A stretch of DNA of 64,000 bases from an uncultured Bacteroidota bacterium (GCA_903883965.1 CAISCU010000041.1:1-64000), one strand, 5' to 3'; positions 1-8,171 are shown, counted from the first letter of the stretch. Notes: generated by a model not told the origin, from the sequence alone. Numbers and translations: made by a program.

Positions 1-135
1 TACGGGCTACTCTAATCATCAGCAACTATGTTCAATACTTCAGGTGCTTTTTTTAGCCATAGGGTATTGCCTGCTCCTAGGTCTCGCTCAATGCTAAAAT
101 CATTCACCGAATGATTTCTATACGCATTGCCGTCC
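1..135. repeat. 135-bp direct repeat, unit 1
   Basis: First of two head-to-tail units; the next begins with the same TACGGGCTACTC at 136. It carries a 9-bp perfect inverted repeat at 97-117 (AAATCATTC, loop ACC, GAATGATTT). At the junction with the next unit, CCGT-CCT-ACGG forms a second small hairpin. The left boundary is the window edge, so more units may lie upstream. Copies differ by single-base indels, which argues against a conserved protein on either strand. Function is unknown. Confidence 0.9.
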
Positions 136-269
136 TACGGGCTACTCTAATCATCAGCAACTATGTTCAATACTTCAGGTGCTTTTTTAGCCATGGGTAT
201 TGCCTGCTCATAGGTCTCGATCAATGCTCAAATACATTCACCGAATGATTTCTTTACGCATTGCCGTCC
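136..269. repeat. 135-bp direct repeat, unit 2
   Basis: Second tandem copy, 134 bp and about 90% identical to unit 1 by eye. Differences include one T fewer in the T-run after GGTGC, CCATGGG for CCATAGGG, and one extra base in the left arm of the hairpin (229-251). A third unit begins at 270 (TACGGGCTA) but breaks off after about 9 bases, and unrelated sequence leading to the first toxin-antitoxin module follows. Confidence 0.9.
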
Positions 270-306
270 TACGGGCTATGTACTTTCTACCTCAAATTCG
301 CTACCT

Positions 307-337
307 TTTTTATACTTATTCAAAAATATTATCTTTA
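307..337 (+). promoter_or_regulatory. Predicted promoter of mntA-hepT
   Basis: TTTT at 307-310 and TATCTTTA at 330-337 approximate the Bacteroidota TTTG / TAnnTTTG elements with a 19-bp spacer. The ATG of mntA is 13 nt after the first T of the box. That is the box-to-start-site distance seen at the SRP RNA gene, so the transcript would start at or next to the ATG. Confidence 0.5.
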
Positions 338-342
338 CGAAC

Positions 343-642
343 ATGAATTTGATTGAATTAAACATAGACAATATAAGGCTGTTGTGCTCAAAACATAAAG
401 TCAATAAATTGTTTGTCTTTGGTTCCGTTCTCAAAGATTCTTTCAATAAAGATAGTGACATTGATTTGGTAGTTGATTTCCGTGATGTTGATTTGCTTGA
501 GTATGCCGATAACTACTTTGATCTTAAAGAGCAATTAGAATCTATTTTTAATCGACCTGTAGATTTGCTTGAAGAAAAAGCGATTCGAAATCCTTACTTT
601 AAAAAGCAAATAGACACTGAAAAACAATTGATTTATGGATAA
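343..642 (+). CDS. mntA: MntA-type nucleotidyltransferase antitoxin
   Basis: Minimal nucleotidyltransferase, 99 aa. The polymerase-beta-like signature is visible as G27-S28 and, eleven residues on, D39-I-D41, followed by a hydrophobic strand. In the MntA-HepT family the antitoxin AMPylates a tyrosine of its HEPN partner and so silences it. The partner gene follows with an 8-bp overlap, the normal arrangement. The ATG at 343 is chosen because a promoter-like box lies directly upstream. It lies between repeat unit 2 and the next repeat copy, which suggests a mobile or cassette-like history. Family assignment is firm; the target in this organism is not known. Confidence 0.9.
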   Translation: MNLIELNIDNIRLLCSKHKVNKLFVFGSVLKDSFNKDSDIDLVVDFRDVDLLEYADNYFDLKEQLESIFNRPVDLLEEKAIRNPYFKKQIDTEKQLIYG

Positions 643-973
643 TAAAATCAATACTTGGTTATATGATATTCTCAATTCAATTGAAGAAATAGAAGGTTAT
701 TTTGAAAATAAACCTTTGAATTTCTTAGAGTATCAAAAAGACACTAAAACTAAAAGGGCAGTAGAAAGAAATATAGAAATAATTGGAGAAGAAGTAAATC
801 GAATTCTAAAGGAAAATCCATCTATTGAAATTGAAAATTCTAGAAATATAGTTGGCACCAGAAATAGAATCATTCACAGTTATGACAATATAGCCGATGA
901 CATGATTTGGTCAATCATTGTCAATAGCCTACCCAAATTGAAAATTGAAATAAAAGACCTATTGGCAAAATAG
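635..973 (+). CDS. hepT: HepT-type HEPN ribonuclease toxin (DUF86)
   Basis: HEPN-domain protein, 112 aa, all-helical. The RX4HXY motif of HepT toxins is complete: R76-N77, H81 and Y83 (RNRIIHSY). In characterised HepT proteins R and H form the RNase active site and the tyrosine is the residue AMPylated by MntA. An intact motif plus the 8-bp overlap with mntA indicates a functional type VII toxin-antitoxin pair. It ends 30 bp before the next repeat copy. Transcription presumably comes only from the mntA promoter. Confidence 0.9.
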   Translation: MDNKINTWLYDILNSIEEIEGYFENKPLNFLEYQKDTKTKRAVERNIEIIGEEVNRILKENPSIEIENSRNIVGTRNRIIHSYDNIADDMIWSIIVNSLPKLKIEIKDLLAK

Positions 974-1002
974 GAACTAAATTATAGTGCAGGTATTGAA
1001 AG

Positions 1003-1125
1003 CCGAATGATTTCTTCACGCATCGCCGTCCTAAGGGCTACTCTAATCATCAGCAACTGTGTTCAATACTTCAGGTGCTTTTTTAGCCATAGGGTATTGC
1101 CTGCTCCTAGGTCTCGCTCAATGCT
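1003..1125. repeat. 135-bp repeat, permuted copy 3
   Basis: Same orientation as units 1 and 2 but circularly permuted. It begins with the second half of a unit (CCGAATGATTTCTTCACGC, from the loop of the 97-117 hairpin onward), passes the unit junction (CGTCC/TAAGGGC) and ends at CAATGCT, the base just before that hairpin in unit 1. It is therefore the tail of one unit joined to the head of the next, as expected if an original tandem array was interrupted. It separates the MntA-HepT module from the PIN module. Confidence 0.85.
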
Positions 1126-1176
1126 ACTACCAAAAATGGACTATTCTTATTTAATATAATTTAAGCTTAAAATGAA

Positions 1177-1207
1177 TTTACTATAAAAAGTAAAAACTGT
1201 ATATTTG
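1177..1207 (+). promoter_or_regulatory. Predicted promoter of the PIN-module antitoxin
   Basis: TTTA at 1177-1180, 19 bp, then a perfect TAnnTTTG box (TATATTTG) at 1200-1207. The ATG is 14 nt after the first T of the box, again predicting an almost leaderless mRNA. The box decides the start: the upstream in-frame TTG at 1205 lies inside it and cannot be used. Confidence 0.65.
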
Positions 1208-1213
1208 AATCAA

Positions 1214-1444
1214 ATGACACTCCAAATAGATATTTTAAATCCTAAAGCCAAAAAACTTCTCAAAGATCTTGCCGACTTAAATCTCATTTCAATTAGAAAT
1301 GAAGAGGAAAATGATTTCATGAAGACTGTAGCCAAACTACGCAAAAATGCAGCCTCAGACAATCCCAGCATAGAATTCATTACTAAAGAAGTTGAGCTTG
1401 TAAGGAATAAGCGTTATGCGCAAAAAAAAAGCATAGAATTATAG
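1214..1444 (+). CDS. Antitoxin partner of a PIN-family toxin
   Basis: Protein of 76 aa beginning MTLQIDILNPKAKK. From memory of the family it resembles the small proteins encoded just upstream of Bacteroidota 'putative toxin-antitoxin system toxin component, PIN family' genes. No catalytic motif is visible; it has an N-terminal hydrophobic strand and a Lys/Glu-rich helical remainder, as expected of a small antitoxin. Start at ATG 1214 because the TATATTTG promoter box ends at 1207. The 3' end overlaps the PIN toxin reading frame through a run of nine A at 1422-1430. The antitoxin is intact although its toxin is broken. Confidence 0.75.
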   Translation: MTLQIDILNPKAKKLLKDLADLNLISIRNEEENDFMKTVAKLRKNAASDNPSIEFITKEVELVRNKRYAQKKSIEL

Positions 1445-1839
1445 TTGATACCAACCTTTGGATAAGTTTTCTATAATCCAAAAGAACATCTGGTCTTGAT
1501 AAATTATTCATAGAAAAATCTGTGATTGTAATTTTTAGCCAAGAATTACTTGAGGAATTTATTGAAGTCGCTAGAAGACCCAAACTAAAAAAGTATTTCA
1601 AATTGAAAGATTTGGAGGCACTTTTATCACAGATAAATTTATATGCTGAATTCGTTTCAGTTCAATCAGCTATTTATATTTGCCGCGACAAAAAGGATAA
1701 TTTTTTACTTTCTTTAGCCATAGATAGTAAAGCCAATTACTTATTAACTGGTGATAAAGATTTATTAGATATTGAACTCATAGGCCCGACAAAAATTATC
1801 ACAATGAGGGAATTTTTGAACGAAATAATTTCAAACTAA
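1416..1839 (+). pseudogene. Broken PIN-domain toxin (VapC-like)
   Basis: The frame from 1432 reads a PIN nuclease: an Asp-Thr-Asn near the start (D at 1447), a central acidic helix (SQELLEEF), then KKDNFLLSLA and TGDKDLL near the end, which carry the other acidic active-site residues. Two lesions break it. The natural ATG at 1416 is one base out of frame because the A-run 1422-1430 has nine A where eight would restore the frame. A TAA at 1474-1476 interrupts the frame after ...WISFL, consistent with a single change from TTA (Leu). The longest open remainder starts at a GTG (1522) and lacks the first catalytic Asp, so it should be inactive. Sequencing error could explain the A-run but hardly the stop. 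Confidence 0.8.
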
Positions 1840-1906
1840 TTAGAATTAGACCAATCTCAAAACAAATCTTTTAATTGTATTTTTTTGAATCAGGAAGTCA
1901 AACACA

Positions 1907-1986
1907 AGGGTATTGCCTGCACCTACACCTCGCTAAATGCTCAAATACATTCACCGAATGATTGCTTTACACATTGCCGTCCTACG
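1907..1986. repeat. 135-bp repeat, partial copy 4
   Basis: Second half of a unit: from GGGTATTGCCTGC through CAAATACATTCACCGAATG to the unit end CGTCC and the first four or five bases of a next unit (TACG), then unrelated sequence. Same orientation as the other copies. It is more diverged, with three or four substitutions in the first 30 bases. It separates the PIN module from the MazF module. No copy is seen after the MazF gene. Confidence 0.8.
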
Positions 1987-2073
1987 AATAGTATATAATA
2001 CTCCATGCGTATTAGAATTAATTAATTTCGAAGAAGCTGAGCCTCAAAATCAACTCAAATAAAAATGTAAGAA

Positions 2074-2108
2074 TTTTATCTAGTATATACCAAAAAGATA
2101 TACCTTTG
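2074..2108 (+). promoter_or_regulatory. Predicted promoter of the RHH-MazF module
   Basis: A perfect TAnnTTTG box (TACCTTTG) at 2101-2108. The -33 element is weak (TTTT at 2074-2077, spacer 23). The ATG at 2113 is 12 nt after the first T of the box, so the transcript would begin at the start codon. Confidence 0.6.
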
Positions 2109-2112
2109 TAAC

Positions 2113-2352
2113 ATGAAAATACTTTCATTAAAATTAGATGACGAAATCTTCAAAGAAACTGAAGAAATCACCAACAAAATAGACCAAGCTAGGAATAGAT
2201 ATATCAATGAAGCTGTCAGAATTTATAACGCTTTCAATAAAAGAAAACTTTTAAAGCAACAACTTTCTAAGGAATCTAAAATTACCAGCAAAGAATCAAT
2301 GGACATTTTACACGAATTTGAAAAGTTAATGGATGAAAATCAATCAATTTGA
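2113..2352 (+). CDS. Ribbon-helix-helix antitoxin of a MazF pair
   Basis: Protein of 79 aa. The N-terminus has the pattern of a CopG/Arc-type ribbon-helix-helix DNA-binding domain: a beta strand with alternating residues (LSLKLDDEIF), then two helices with RNRYINEAV in the second. The Lys/Glu-rich C-terminal tail is where such antitoxins wrap the toxin. It overlaps the mazF start by 20 bp, so the pair is translationally linked. Antitoxins of this type usually repress their own operon; no clear operator palindrome could be picked out next to the promoter. Confidence 0.85.
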   Translation: MKILSLKLDDEIFKETEEITNKIDQARNRYINEAVRIYNAFNKRKLLKQQLSKESKITSKESMDILHEFEKLMDENQSI

Positions 2353-2671
2353 CATTTGGCTGGCAGACTTAAACCCAAGTCGAGGAACTGAGCCAGGAAA
2401 AACTAGACCCGTTGTCATTGTTCAGACTGATTTATTAAATGACCAGCACCTTTCTACTATAATTTGTCCAATTACCAGCAATGTTCAAAAAGACCTCGAA
2501 CTTTTGAGAGTTCATTTGAAAACAAATCAGCTCGACAAATTAAGTGACATTCTAGTAGATCAAATCAGAGCCATAGACAACAAAAGGCTTATTAGCCGAC
2601 TTGGAAAACTTACCAAAGAACAACAGGCTAAGCTAAAACAAAATCTCAAAATTGTTTTAGACCTCGATTGA
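2333..2671 (+). CDS. mazF: MazF/PemK-family endoribonuclease toxin
   Basis: Protein of 112 aa, full length for the family. The PemK-like hallmark is present: FDIWLADLNP at 6-15, RGTEPGKTRPVVIVQ at 17-31, then the second conserved strand CPITSNV near residue 45. In characterised MazF proteins the Arg of the KTRPVV strand and the Thr/Ser of the second strand build the mRNA-cleaving site, and both are kept. It starts inside the antitoxin gene. It is the last module of the island; ordinary core genes begin about 200 bp downstream. Confidence 0.92.
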   Translation: MKINQFDIWLADLNPSRGTEPGKTRPVVIVQTDLLNDQHLSTIICPITSNVQKDLELLRVHLKTNQLDKLSDILVDQIRAIDNKRLISRLGKLTKEQQAKLKQNLKIVLDLD

Positions 2672-2804
2672 TTCTTCTAAAAAAATTCAATTATTGTTCT
2701 AACTGATTAGAATATTCACATAACCCACTCTAAACCTTTCACTTAAATCCATTACTGATTCCTCAGCTTAAACCCCATTTCCAACAACATTTCCATCAAT
2801 TCCT

Positions 2805-2834
2805 TTTGAATCTTACTGAAAATGTTTATATTTG
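2805..2834 (+). promoter_or_regulatory. Predicted promoter of rpsO
   Basis: TTTG at 2805-2808, 18-bp spacer, TATATTTG at 2827-2834. The predicted start is near 2840, giving an untranslated leader of about 28 nt. Confidence 0.75.
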
Positions 2835-2867
2835 CCCCTCATTATTCAACATTAATTATTTAAAATC

Positions 2868-3143
2868 ATGCATTTGACCACTGAAGCGAAGAAAGAAATC
2901 TTCGAAAAATTCGGTAAAGCCAAGTCTACTAAAGACACTGGTTCAGCTGAAAGTCAGATCGCTCTGTTTACAGAGAGGATTAACCACATTACCGAGCACT
3001 TGAAAATTAACAAACAAGACTTCTCTGCAGAGTTGAGCCTTGTGAAGTTAGTAGGTAAAAGACGTTCATTATTGAATTACTTGCAACGCAAAGACGTTTT
3101 CCGTTACAGGGCTATCATTAAAGAATTAGAAATCCGTAAGTAA
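2868..3143 (+). CDS. rpsO: 30S ribosomal protein S15
   Basis: Protein of 91 aa, typical S15 length. The signature is clear: [16 protein letters not shown] at 24-39, which contacts 16S rRNA, and [14 protein letters not shown] at 63-76. S15 binds the central domain of 16S rRNA early in 30S assembly. It has its own promoter and is followed by two hairpin terminators before pnp. The rpsO-pnp order is the widespread bacterial one, and PNPase processing and S15 autoregulation are often coupled there. No leader pseudoknot could be assigned here. Confidence 0.98.
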   Translation: MHLTTEAKKEIFEKFGKAKSTKDTGSAESQIALFTERINHITEHLKINKQDFSAELSLVKLVGKRRSLLNYLQRKDVFRYRAIIKELEIRK

Positions 3144-3148
3144 TCTCT

Positions 3149-3180
3149 ATACCTGTTCAAACAGGTATCGTAATTTTTTT
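3149..3180 (+). terminator. Terminator after rpsO
   Basis: Inverted repeat ATACCTGT-TCAA-ACAGGTAT at 3149-3168, followed after CGTAA by seven T. Confidence 0.75.
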
Positions 3181-3190
3181 ATTTTATTCA

Positions 3191-3226
3191 AAAAGGGCAG
3201 GCCTAAAGGTGCTGCCCTTTTATTTT
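3191..3226 (+). terminator. Second hairpin between rpsO and pnp
   Basis: AAAAGGGCAG at 3191-3200 pairs with CTGCCCTTTT at 3212-3221 across an 11-nt loop, and more T follow. The long A/T-flanked stem could act as a terminator or as an RNA-processing site in a read-through rpsO-pnp transcript. Confidence 0.7.
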
Positions 3227-3249
3227 TAAAAATCGAACAGACAAAAAAT

Positions 3250-5445
3250 ATGTCACAAGGAACAATTAAAACATTCACTATTGACGGTAAAACCATCAGT
3301 ATTGAAACAGGAAAACTAGCCAGACAAGCAGATGGTGCAGTTGTTGTAAAACAAGGCGATACCATGATTCTGGCTACCGTTGTATCTGCATCAGAGGCCA
3401 AGCCCGATGTAGATTTTATGCCGCTAACTGTTGATTACCAAGAAAAATTTGCCTCAGTAGGCAGAATCCCTGGTAGTTTCCATAAGCGCGAAGCTAAATT
3501 AAGCGATTACGAGGTATTGGTAAGCCGTATTGTAGACAGGGCGTTGCGTCCGTTGTTTCCAGACAATTACCATGCAGACACACAAGTCATGTTGAGTTTG
3601 ATTTCATCAGACAAAAACATTTTACCAGATGCATTGGTTGGATTGGCTGCATCGGCTGCTTTGATTGTAAGTGATATTCCGTTTAACGGACCTATCTCTG
3701 AAGTAAGGGTTGCTCGTATTGACGGCAAATTTGTAATTAACCCTTATAAAGACGAATTGGAACGCGCCGACATGGATTTAATTGTGGCGGGTACTGAGCA
3801 CGATTTAAACATGGTTGAAGGCGAATGTGCCGAAGTAAGTGAAGCTGATATGTTGGCTGCATTGAAACATGCACACGAAGCCATTAAACTTCAAATCAAG
3901 GCTCAATGGGAACTTTGCGATATGTTGGGAGGCAAAAAACCTACCCGTACATACAACCACGACAGAAGCAACGAAGAATTAGAAGCGGCAATTAAAACCT
4001 ATGCTTTTGATAAAATTTATGCCATTGCCAAATCAAAATTGGGCAAAGCAGAAAGAACAGCTGCTTTCAAAGCAGTGCGTGAAGAATATAAAGCCAACTT
4101 GCCAGAAGGTACTGAAATTGATTCATTTTTAACCAATAGGTATTTCCACGATGTTGAATACGATGCGGTTCGCAAAATGATTTTAGACGAAAAACAACGC
4201 TTAGATGGCAGAAATTTAGACCAAGTAAGACCTATTTGGTCTGAGGTAAATTACTTGCCAGCTGCGCATGGTTCAGCAGTATTTACCCGTGGCGAAACCC
4301 AATCTTTAACCACTGTTACTTTGGGTTCTAAATTGGACGAGCAAATGTTGGATAGCCCTATGAATGAAGGTTATGCAAAATTCATGTTGCATTACAATTT
4401 CCCAAGTTTCTCTACAGGTGAAGTTAAACCAAACCGTGGCCCTGGCCGTAGAGAAATTGGACATGGAAACTTGGCTTTGAGAGGATTAAAAAGAGTATTG
4501 CCTAGCAGAGAAGAAAACCCTTATACCATCCGTATTGTGAGCGATATCTTAGAATCAAATGGTTCTTCATCTATGGCTACTGTATGTGCGGGCTCATTAG
4601 CTTTGATGGACGCTGGTATTAAAATTAAAGGAGCTGTTTCAGGAATTGCAATGGGTTTAATTTCAGACGAAAGCACAGGTAAATATTCTATTTTATCTGA
4701 TATTTTGGGTGATGAAGACCACTTAGGCGATATGGACTTTAAAGTAGTTGGTACAGCTAACGGTATTGTGGCTTGCCAAATGGATATTAAAATCAATGGC
4801 TTAAAATGGGAAATGGTTGAAGAAGCCTTGAACCAAGCAAAAGCTGGTCGTTTACATATCATGAACGAAATGAACAAAACCATTGCCACGCCTGCTGCCG
4901 ACTTAAAACCTCATTCACCACGCATTGAAACCATTTATATTGACAAAGAATTCATTGGTGCGGTAATCGGACCAGGTGGCAAAGTCATTCAAGGTATTCA
5001 GAAAGAAACAGGTACAGTTATTTCTATTACCGAAGAAGGTGAAAAAGGCATTGTAGAAATTGCATCTAACAATGGCGAAGCAATGGCCAGAGCCTTGCAA
5101 ATTGTTCGTGGCATTGTTGCAGTCCCTGAAATTAACCAAGTATATACTGGTAAAGTAAAATCGATTGTTGATTTTGGCGCTTTCGTAGAAATTTTACCTG
5201 GTAAAGATGGCTTGTTGCATATCAGCGAAATTAGCTACAACCGCTTGCCTAGTATGGAAGGTGTTTTACAAATTGGTGAAGAGCTTGAAGTAAAATTAAT
5301 TGAGGTTGATAAAAAAACCGGTAAATTAAAATTGTCAAGAAAAGCCTTGTTGCCTAAGCCTGAAGGATATGTTGAACCTGCTCCTAGAGAGAACAGACCC
5401 CCTAGAAGAGACGACCAACGCAGACCTCATAGAGAACAAAACTAA
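3250..5445 (+). CDS. pnp: Polyribonucleotide nucleotidyltransferase (PNPase)
   Basis: Phosphorolytic 3'-5' exoribonuclease, 731 aa, full length. Two RNase-PH-like domains are visible. The second carries the phosphate-binding segment [20 protein letters not shown] (about 395-414) and the Asp-rich catalytic loop [11 protein letters not shown] (about 490-500). A KH domain with [11 protein letters not shown] follows near 575, then an S1 domain at about 633-695 ([14 protein letters not shown]). The C-terminal tail is rich in Arg and Pro, which probably adds RNA affinity. It lies downstream of rpsO and ends in a strong terminator. Confidence 0.98.
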   Translation: MSQGTIKTFTIDGKTISIETGKLARQADGAVVVKQGDTMILATVVSASEAKPDVDFMPLTVDYQEKFASVGRIPGSFHKREAKLSDYEVLVSRIVDRALRPLFPDNYHADTQVMLSLISSDKNILPDALVGLAASAALIVSDIPFNGPISEVRVARIDGKFVINPYKDELERADMDLIVAGTEHDLNMVEGECAEVSEADMLAALKHAHEAIKLQIKAQWELCDMLGGKKPTRTYNHDRSNEELEAAIKTYAFDKIYAIAKSKLGKAERTAAFKAVREEYKANLPEGTEIDSFLTNRYFHDVEYDAVRKMILDEKQRLDGRNLDQVRPIWSEVNYLPAAHGSAVFTRGETQSLTTVTLGSKLDEQMLDSPMNEGYAKFMLHYNFPSFSTGEVKPNRGPGRREIGHGNLALRGLKRVLPSREENPYTIRIVSDILESNGSSSMATVCAGSLALMDAGIKIKGAVSGIAMGLISDESTGKYSILSDILGDEDHLGDMDFKVVGTANGIVACQMDIKINGLKWEMVEEALNQAKAGRLHIMNEMNKTIATPAADLKPHSPRIETIYIDKEFIGAVIGPGGKVIQGIQKETGTVISITEEGEKGIVEIASNNGEAMARALQIVRGIVAVPEINQVYTGKVKSIVDFGAFVEILPGKDGLLHISEISYNRLPSMEGVLQIGEELEVKLIEVDKKTGKLKLSRKALLPKPEGYVEPAPRENRPPRRDDQRRPHREQN

Positions 5446-5463
5446 CAGAGGAATTCAATAGAG

Positions 5464-5487
5464 AAGGGGCCGAAAGGCCCCTTTTTT
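5464..5487 (+). terminator. Strong intrinsic terminator after pnp
   Basis: AAGGGGCC-GAAA-GGCCCCTT at 5464-5483: a GC-rich stem with a GNRA tetraloop, followed by a continuous T-run. Confidence 0.93.
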
Positions 5488-5511
5488 CATCTCTTTTTAT
5501 ATATTGCAAGT

Positions 5512-6531
5512 ATGAACAGTCCTAAAAATATTGCAGTTATTGGTGGAGGAAGCTGGGCCACGGCCTTGGTTAAGATATTGAGCGAAGAAAAAAAGGCTGC
5601 CAATAGCCAAATAAACAGTTTACAGTGGTGGGTAAGAAGCGAAGAAAAAGCGCAATTCATTAGACAATACAAACACAACCCCGATTATTTAAGCTCGGTT
5701 GAAATTCACCCTGAAACCGTTCAGGTAAATGCCAATTTAAAAGAAGTAATTCAACAAGCAGACTTGCTATTGGTAGCTGTTCCAGCAGCATTTGTAGAAG
5801 CCAGTTTTGAGCAAATTACTCCAGCTGACTTGGCGGGCAAAGTAATTGTATCGGCCATCAAAGGTTTGATACCAAGCAGCAAAGAAATTGTAGGCGATTT
5901 TTTCATCTCACATTACGGAGTTAAAGAAGACCAAATTTTGGTAATTTCAGGCCCATGCCATGCAGAGGAAGTGGCTTCAGAAAAACTTTCTTATTTAACC
6001 ATTGCTGGTTTGAACCAGTCTTTGGCTAGGTATATTGCTGAACTGTTAAAATGTAGGTTCATTAGAACTGTTGTTTCTAGTGATGTAAGAGGAACAGAAT
6101 ATGGTGCAGTACTTAAAAATATTTATGCGGTGGCTGCCGGCATTTGCCATGGCTTGGGTTATGGAGACAATTTCCAAGCAGTCTTAATGAGCAATAGTAT
6201 CCGTGAAATGAAACGTTTTTTGCTCAATATAACAGATACCGATAGAAAAATAAACCACAGCGCCTACCTGGGCGATTTATTGGTTACAGGCTATTCTGTT
6301 CACAGCCGTAACAGAACTTTTGGCAACATGATAGGCAAAGGCTACACCGTTCAAGCCGCACAGCTCGAAATGAAAATGATTGCCGAAGGATATTATGCCA
6401 CCAAAAACATGTTTGAACTCAATAAAAAAACACAAGTTACCATGCCTATTTTAAATTGTGTTTACAACATACTATACGAAGGCAAATCGGCCAAAGCCGA
6501 AATTGAAAAATTAACAGACCACTTGGTTTAA
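5512..6531 (+). CDS. gpsA: NAD(P)H-dependent glycerol-3-phosphate dehydrogenase
   Basis: Protein of 339 aa. It reduces dihydroxyacetone phosphate to sn-glycerol-3-phosphate, the phospholipid precursor. The N-terminal Rossmann motif is GGGSWATAL at 9-17. GPCHAEEV near 151 and the catalytic-lysine segment LKNIYAVAAGICHGLGYGDN from about 201 are both family signatures. It starts 24 bp after the pnp terminator, so it must have its own promoter; only a weak TATATTG is seen. Its stop codon abuts the stop of the convergent carboxylase gene with no base between them. The acyltransferase that uses its product (plsY) lies at 45.9 kb. Confidence 0.97.
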   Translation: MNSPKNIAVIGGGSWATALVKILSEEKKAANSQINSLQWWVRSEEKAQFIRQYKHNPDYLSSVEIHPETVQVNANLKEVIQQADLLLVAVPAAFVEASFEQITPADLAGKVIVSAIKGLIPSSKEIVGDFFISHYGVKEDQILVISGPCHAEEVASEKLSYLTIAGLNQSLARYIAELLKCRFIRTVVSSDVRGTEYGAVLKNIYAVAAGICHGLGYGDNFQAVLMSNSIREMKRFLLNITDTDRKINHSAYLGDLLVTGYSVHSRNRTFGNMIGKGYTVQAAQLEMKMIAEGYYATKNMFELNKKTQVTMPILNCVYNILYEGKSAKAEIEKLTDHLV

Positions 6532-8151
6532 TTAAGCCCTGATAACCCCCAATTTGTATGCTTCTGTAATGGGTTGATGATTGGCCGCTTCAATACCCAT
6601 GCTAATCCATTTACGGGTTTCTTGAGGGTCTATAATGGCATCAATCCACAAACGAGCAGCAGCATAATAAGGAGTAGTTTGTTTGGCATACTTTTCAGTA
6701 ATTTCCTTAAGCATGGCTGCTTTCTTTTCTTCTGTAATGGTTTCCCCTTTTGATTTGAGTGAGGCCTCTTCTATTTGCAACAATACTTTAGCCGCTTGAG
6801 CCCCTCCCATTACCGCAATACTTGCATTGGGCCAAGCCACAATTAAACGTGGATCATAAGCCTTGCCACACATGGCATAATTACCCGCTCCATATGAATT
6901 TCCTGTTATGATGGTAAATTTTGGAACAATAGAATTGGCTTGGGCGTTTACCAGTTTAGCGCCATCTTTAATAATGCCTCCATGTTCACTTCTAGAACCT
7001 ACCATAAAACCTGTGACATCTTGTAAAAATACCAATGGAATTTTTTTCTGGTTGCAATTCATAATAAAATGAGCGGCTTTGTCGGCACTGTCGCTGTATA
7101 TGACCCCTCCAATTTGCATTTCTACTGGGTTGTCTGTAGCACTTTGTTTAGGCTTTTTGGCTTTTACAACTTGTCTGTTATTGGCCACAATTCCAACTGC
7201 CCATCCATCTATCCTAGCATAACCACATGTAATGGTTTTACCATACCCCTCTTTGTAAGCTTCAAAAGAATTGGCATCAACCAACCTTTCAATAATTTCT
7301 GTTACATCAAATGGTTTTGCAAAATCATTGACAGCAGCATATACATCTAACATTGATTTACTTGGCGTGATGGCTTCTGTTCTGTTGAAACCCGCTTGCT
7401 TACTCGCTCCAATTTTTGAAAAAATACTTCTAATGCGATCTAAACAAGCTGCATCATTGTCAAATTTGTAATCGGTTACCCCACTTATTTCGCAGTGGGT
7501 AATTGCCCCACCTAGGGTTTCGTTGTCAATGTCTTCGCCTATAGCTGCTTTTACCAAATATGAACCTGCTAAAAAGATTGAACCTGTTTTATCTACAATC
7601 ATGGCTTCATCACTCATGATAGGTAAATAAGCCCCGCCTGCTACACAAGAACCCATTACCGCAGCTATTTGAGTAATACCCTTACTGCTCATGACTGCGT
7701 TGTTTCTGAACATGCGTCCAAAATGTTCTTTGTCAGGAAATATTTCATCTTGCATGGGCAAATAAACCCCAGCACTGTCAACCAAATAAATAATTGGCAA
7801 ATTGTTTTCTATTGAAATTTCTTGTGCCCTTAAATTCTTTTTACCAGTTATAGGAAACCAAGCTCCAGCCTTCACAGTAGCATCATTGGCTACAACCACA
7901 CATTGCACTCCACTCACATAGCCAATTACTACAACTACCCCACCTGCTGCACAGCCACCATGTTCCGCATACATTTCGTAACCTGCGAATGCCCCAATTT
8001 CTATGCTTTGAGAATCTTTGTCCAACAAATAAGCAACACGTTCTCTTGCCAGCATTTTGCCTTTTTCTTTTTGTTTGGCAGCTGCTTTGTCTCCTCCACC
8101 TTTGTATTGTTGGGCCAATTTGGCATGTAAATCATTTAAAATTTCATTCAT
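6532..8151 (-). CDS. Acyl-CoA carboxylase, carboxyltransferase subunit
   Basis: Biotin-dependent acyl-CoA carboxyltransferase, 539 aa, of the methylcrotonyl/propionyl-CoA carboxylase beta type. Both crotonase-like halves are present: IIYLVDSAGVYLPMQDE and GSCVAGGAYLPIMSDEA in the N half, and FLQDVTGFMVGSRSE and GNSYGAGNYAMCGKAYDPR in the C half. The DKEHFGR and RNNAVMSSKGI segments resemble the methylcrotonyl-CoA enzyme (MCC beta; leucine degradation) more than propionyl-CoA carboxylase. No biotin carboxylase/biotin-carrier gene lies next to it, so the substrate call is an inference. It has its own promoter divergent from the SRP RNA gene. Confidence 0.9.
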   Translation of the reverse strand: MNEILNDLHAKLAQQYKGGGDKAAAKQKEKGKMLARERVAYLLDKDSQSIEIGAFAGYEMYAEHGGCAAGGVVVVIGYVSGVQCVVVANDATVKAGAWFPITGKKNLRAQEISIENNLPIIYLVDSAGVYLPMQDEIFPDKEHFGRMFRNNAVMSSKGITQIAAVMGSCVAGGAYLPIMSDEAMIVDKTGSIFLAGSYLVKAAIGEDIDNETLGGAITHCEISGVTDYKFDNDAACLDRIRSIFSKIGASKQAGFNRTEAITPSKSMLDVYAAVNDFAKPFDVTEIIERLVDANSFEAYKEGYGKTITCGYARIDGWAVGIVANNRQVVKAKKPKQSATDNPVEMQIGGVIYSDSADKAAHFIMNCNQKKIPLVFLQDVTGFMVGSRSEHGGIIKDGAKLVNAQANSIVPKFTIITGNSYGAGNYAMCGKAYDPRLIVAWPNASIAVMGGAQAAKVLLQIEEASLKSKGETITEEKKAAMLKEITEKYAKQTTPYYAAARLWIDAIIDPQETRKWISMGIEAANHQPITEAYKLGVIRA

Positions 8152-8171
8152 AACAGGTTCTTATTTAATCA

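Noticed and set aside
12..134. Open reading frame of about 40 codons on the minus strand of the first repeat unit, ending in a stop at 12-14
   Set aside because: Copies 2 and 3 have single-base indels (T-run length, CCATGGG versus CCATAGGG, extra base in the hairpin arm) that break the frame, so it is not conserved as protein. The repeat is better read as non-coding, possibly derived from an old coding sequence.
1..1986. The repeat as an integron attC site or CRISPR repeat
   Set aside because: No RYYYAAC/GTTRRRY core pair was found at the unit ends and no integrase is in the window. The units are 135 bp, head to tail or separated by genes, not short repeats with unique spacers.
2755..2835. 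Minus-strand frame of about 20 codons ending in a TAA near 2757, rich in Met, Leu, Glu and Lys
   Set aside because: It overlaps the rpsO promoter, has no convincing start and is too short. It may be a gene remnant but cannot be told from chance.
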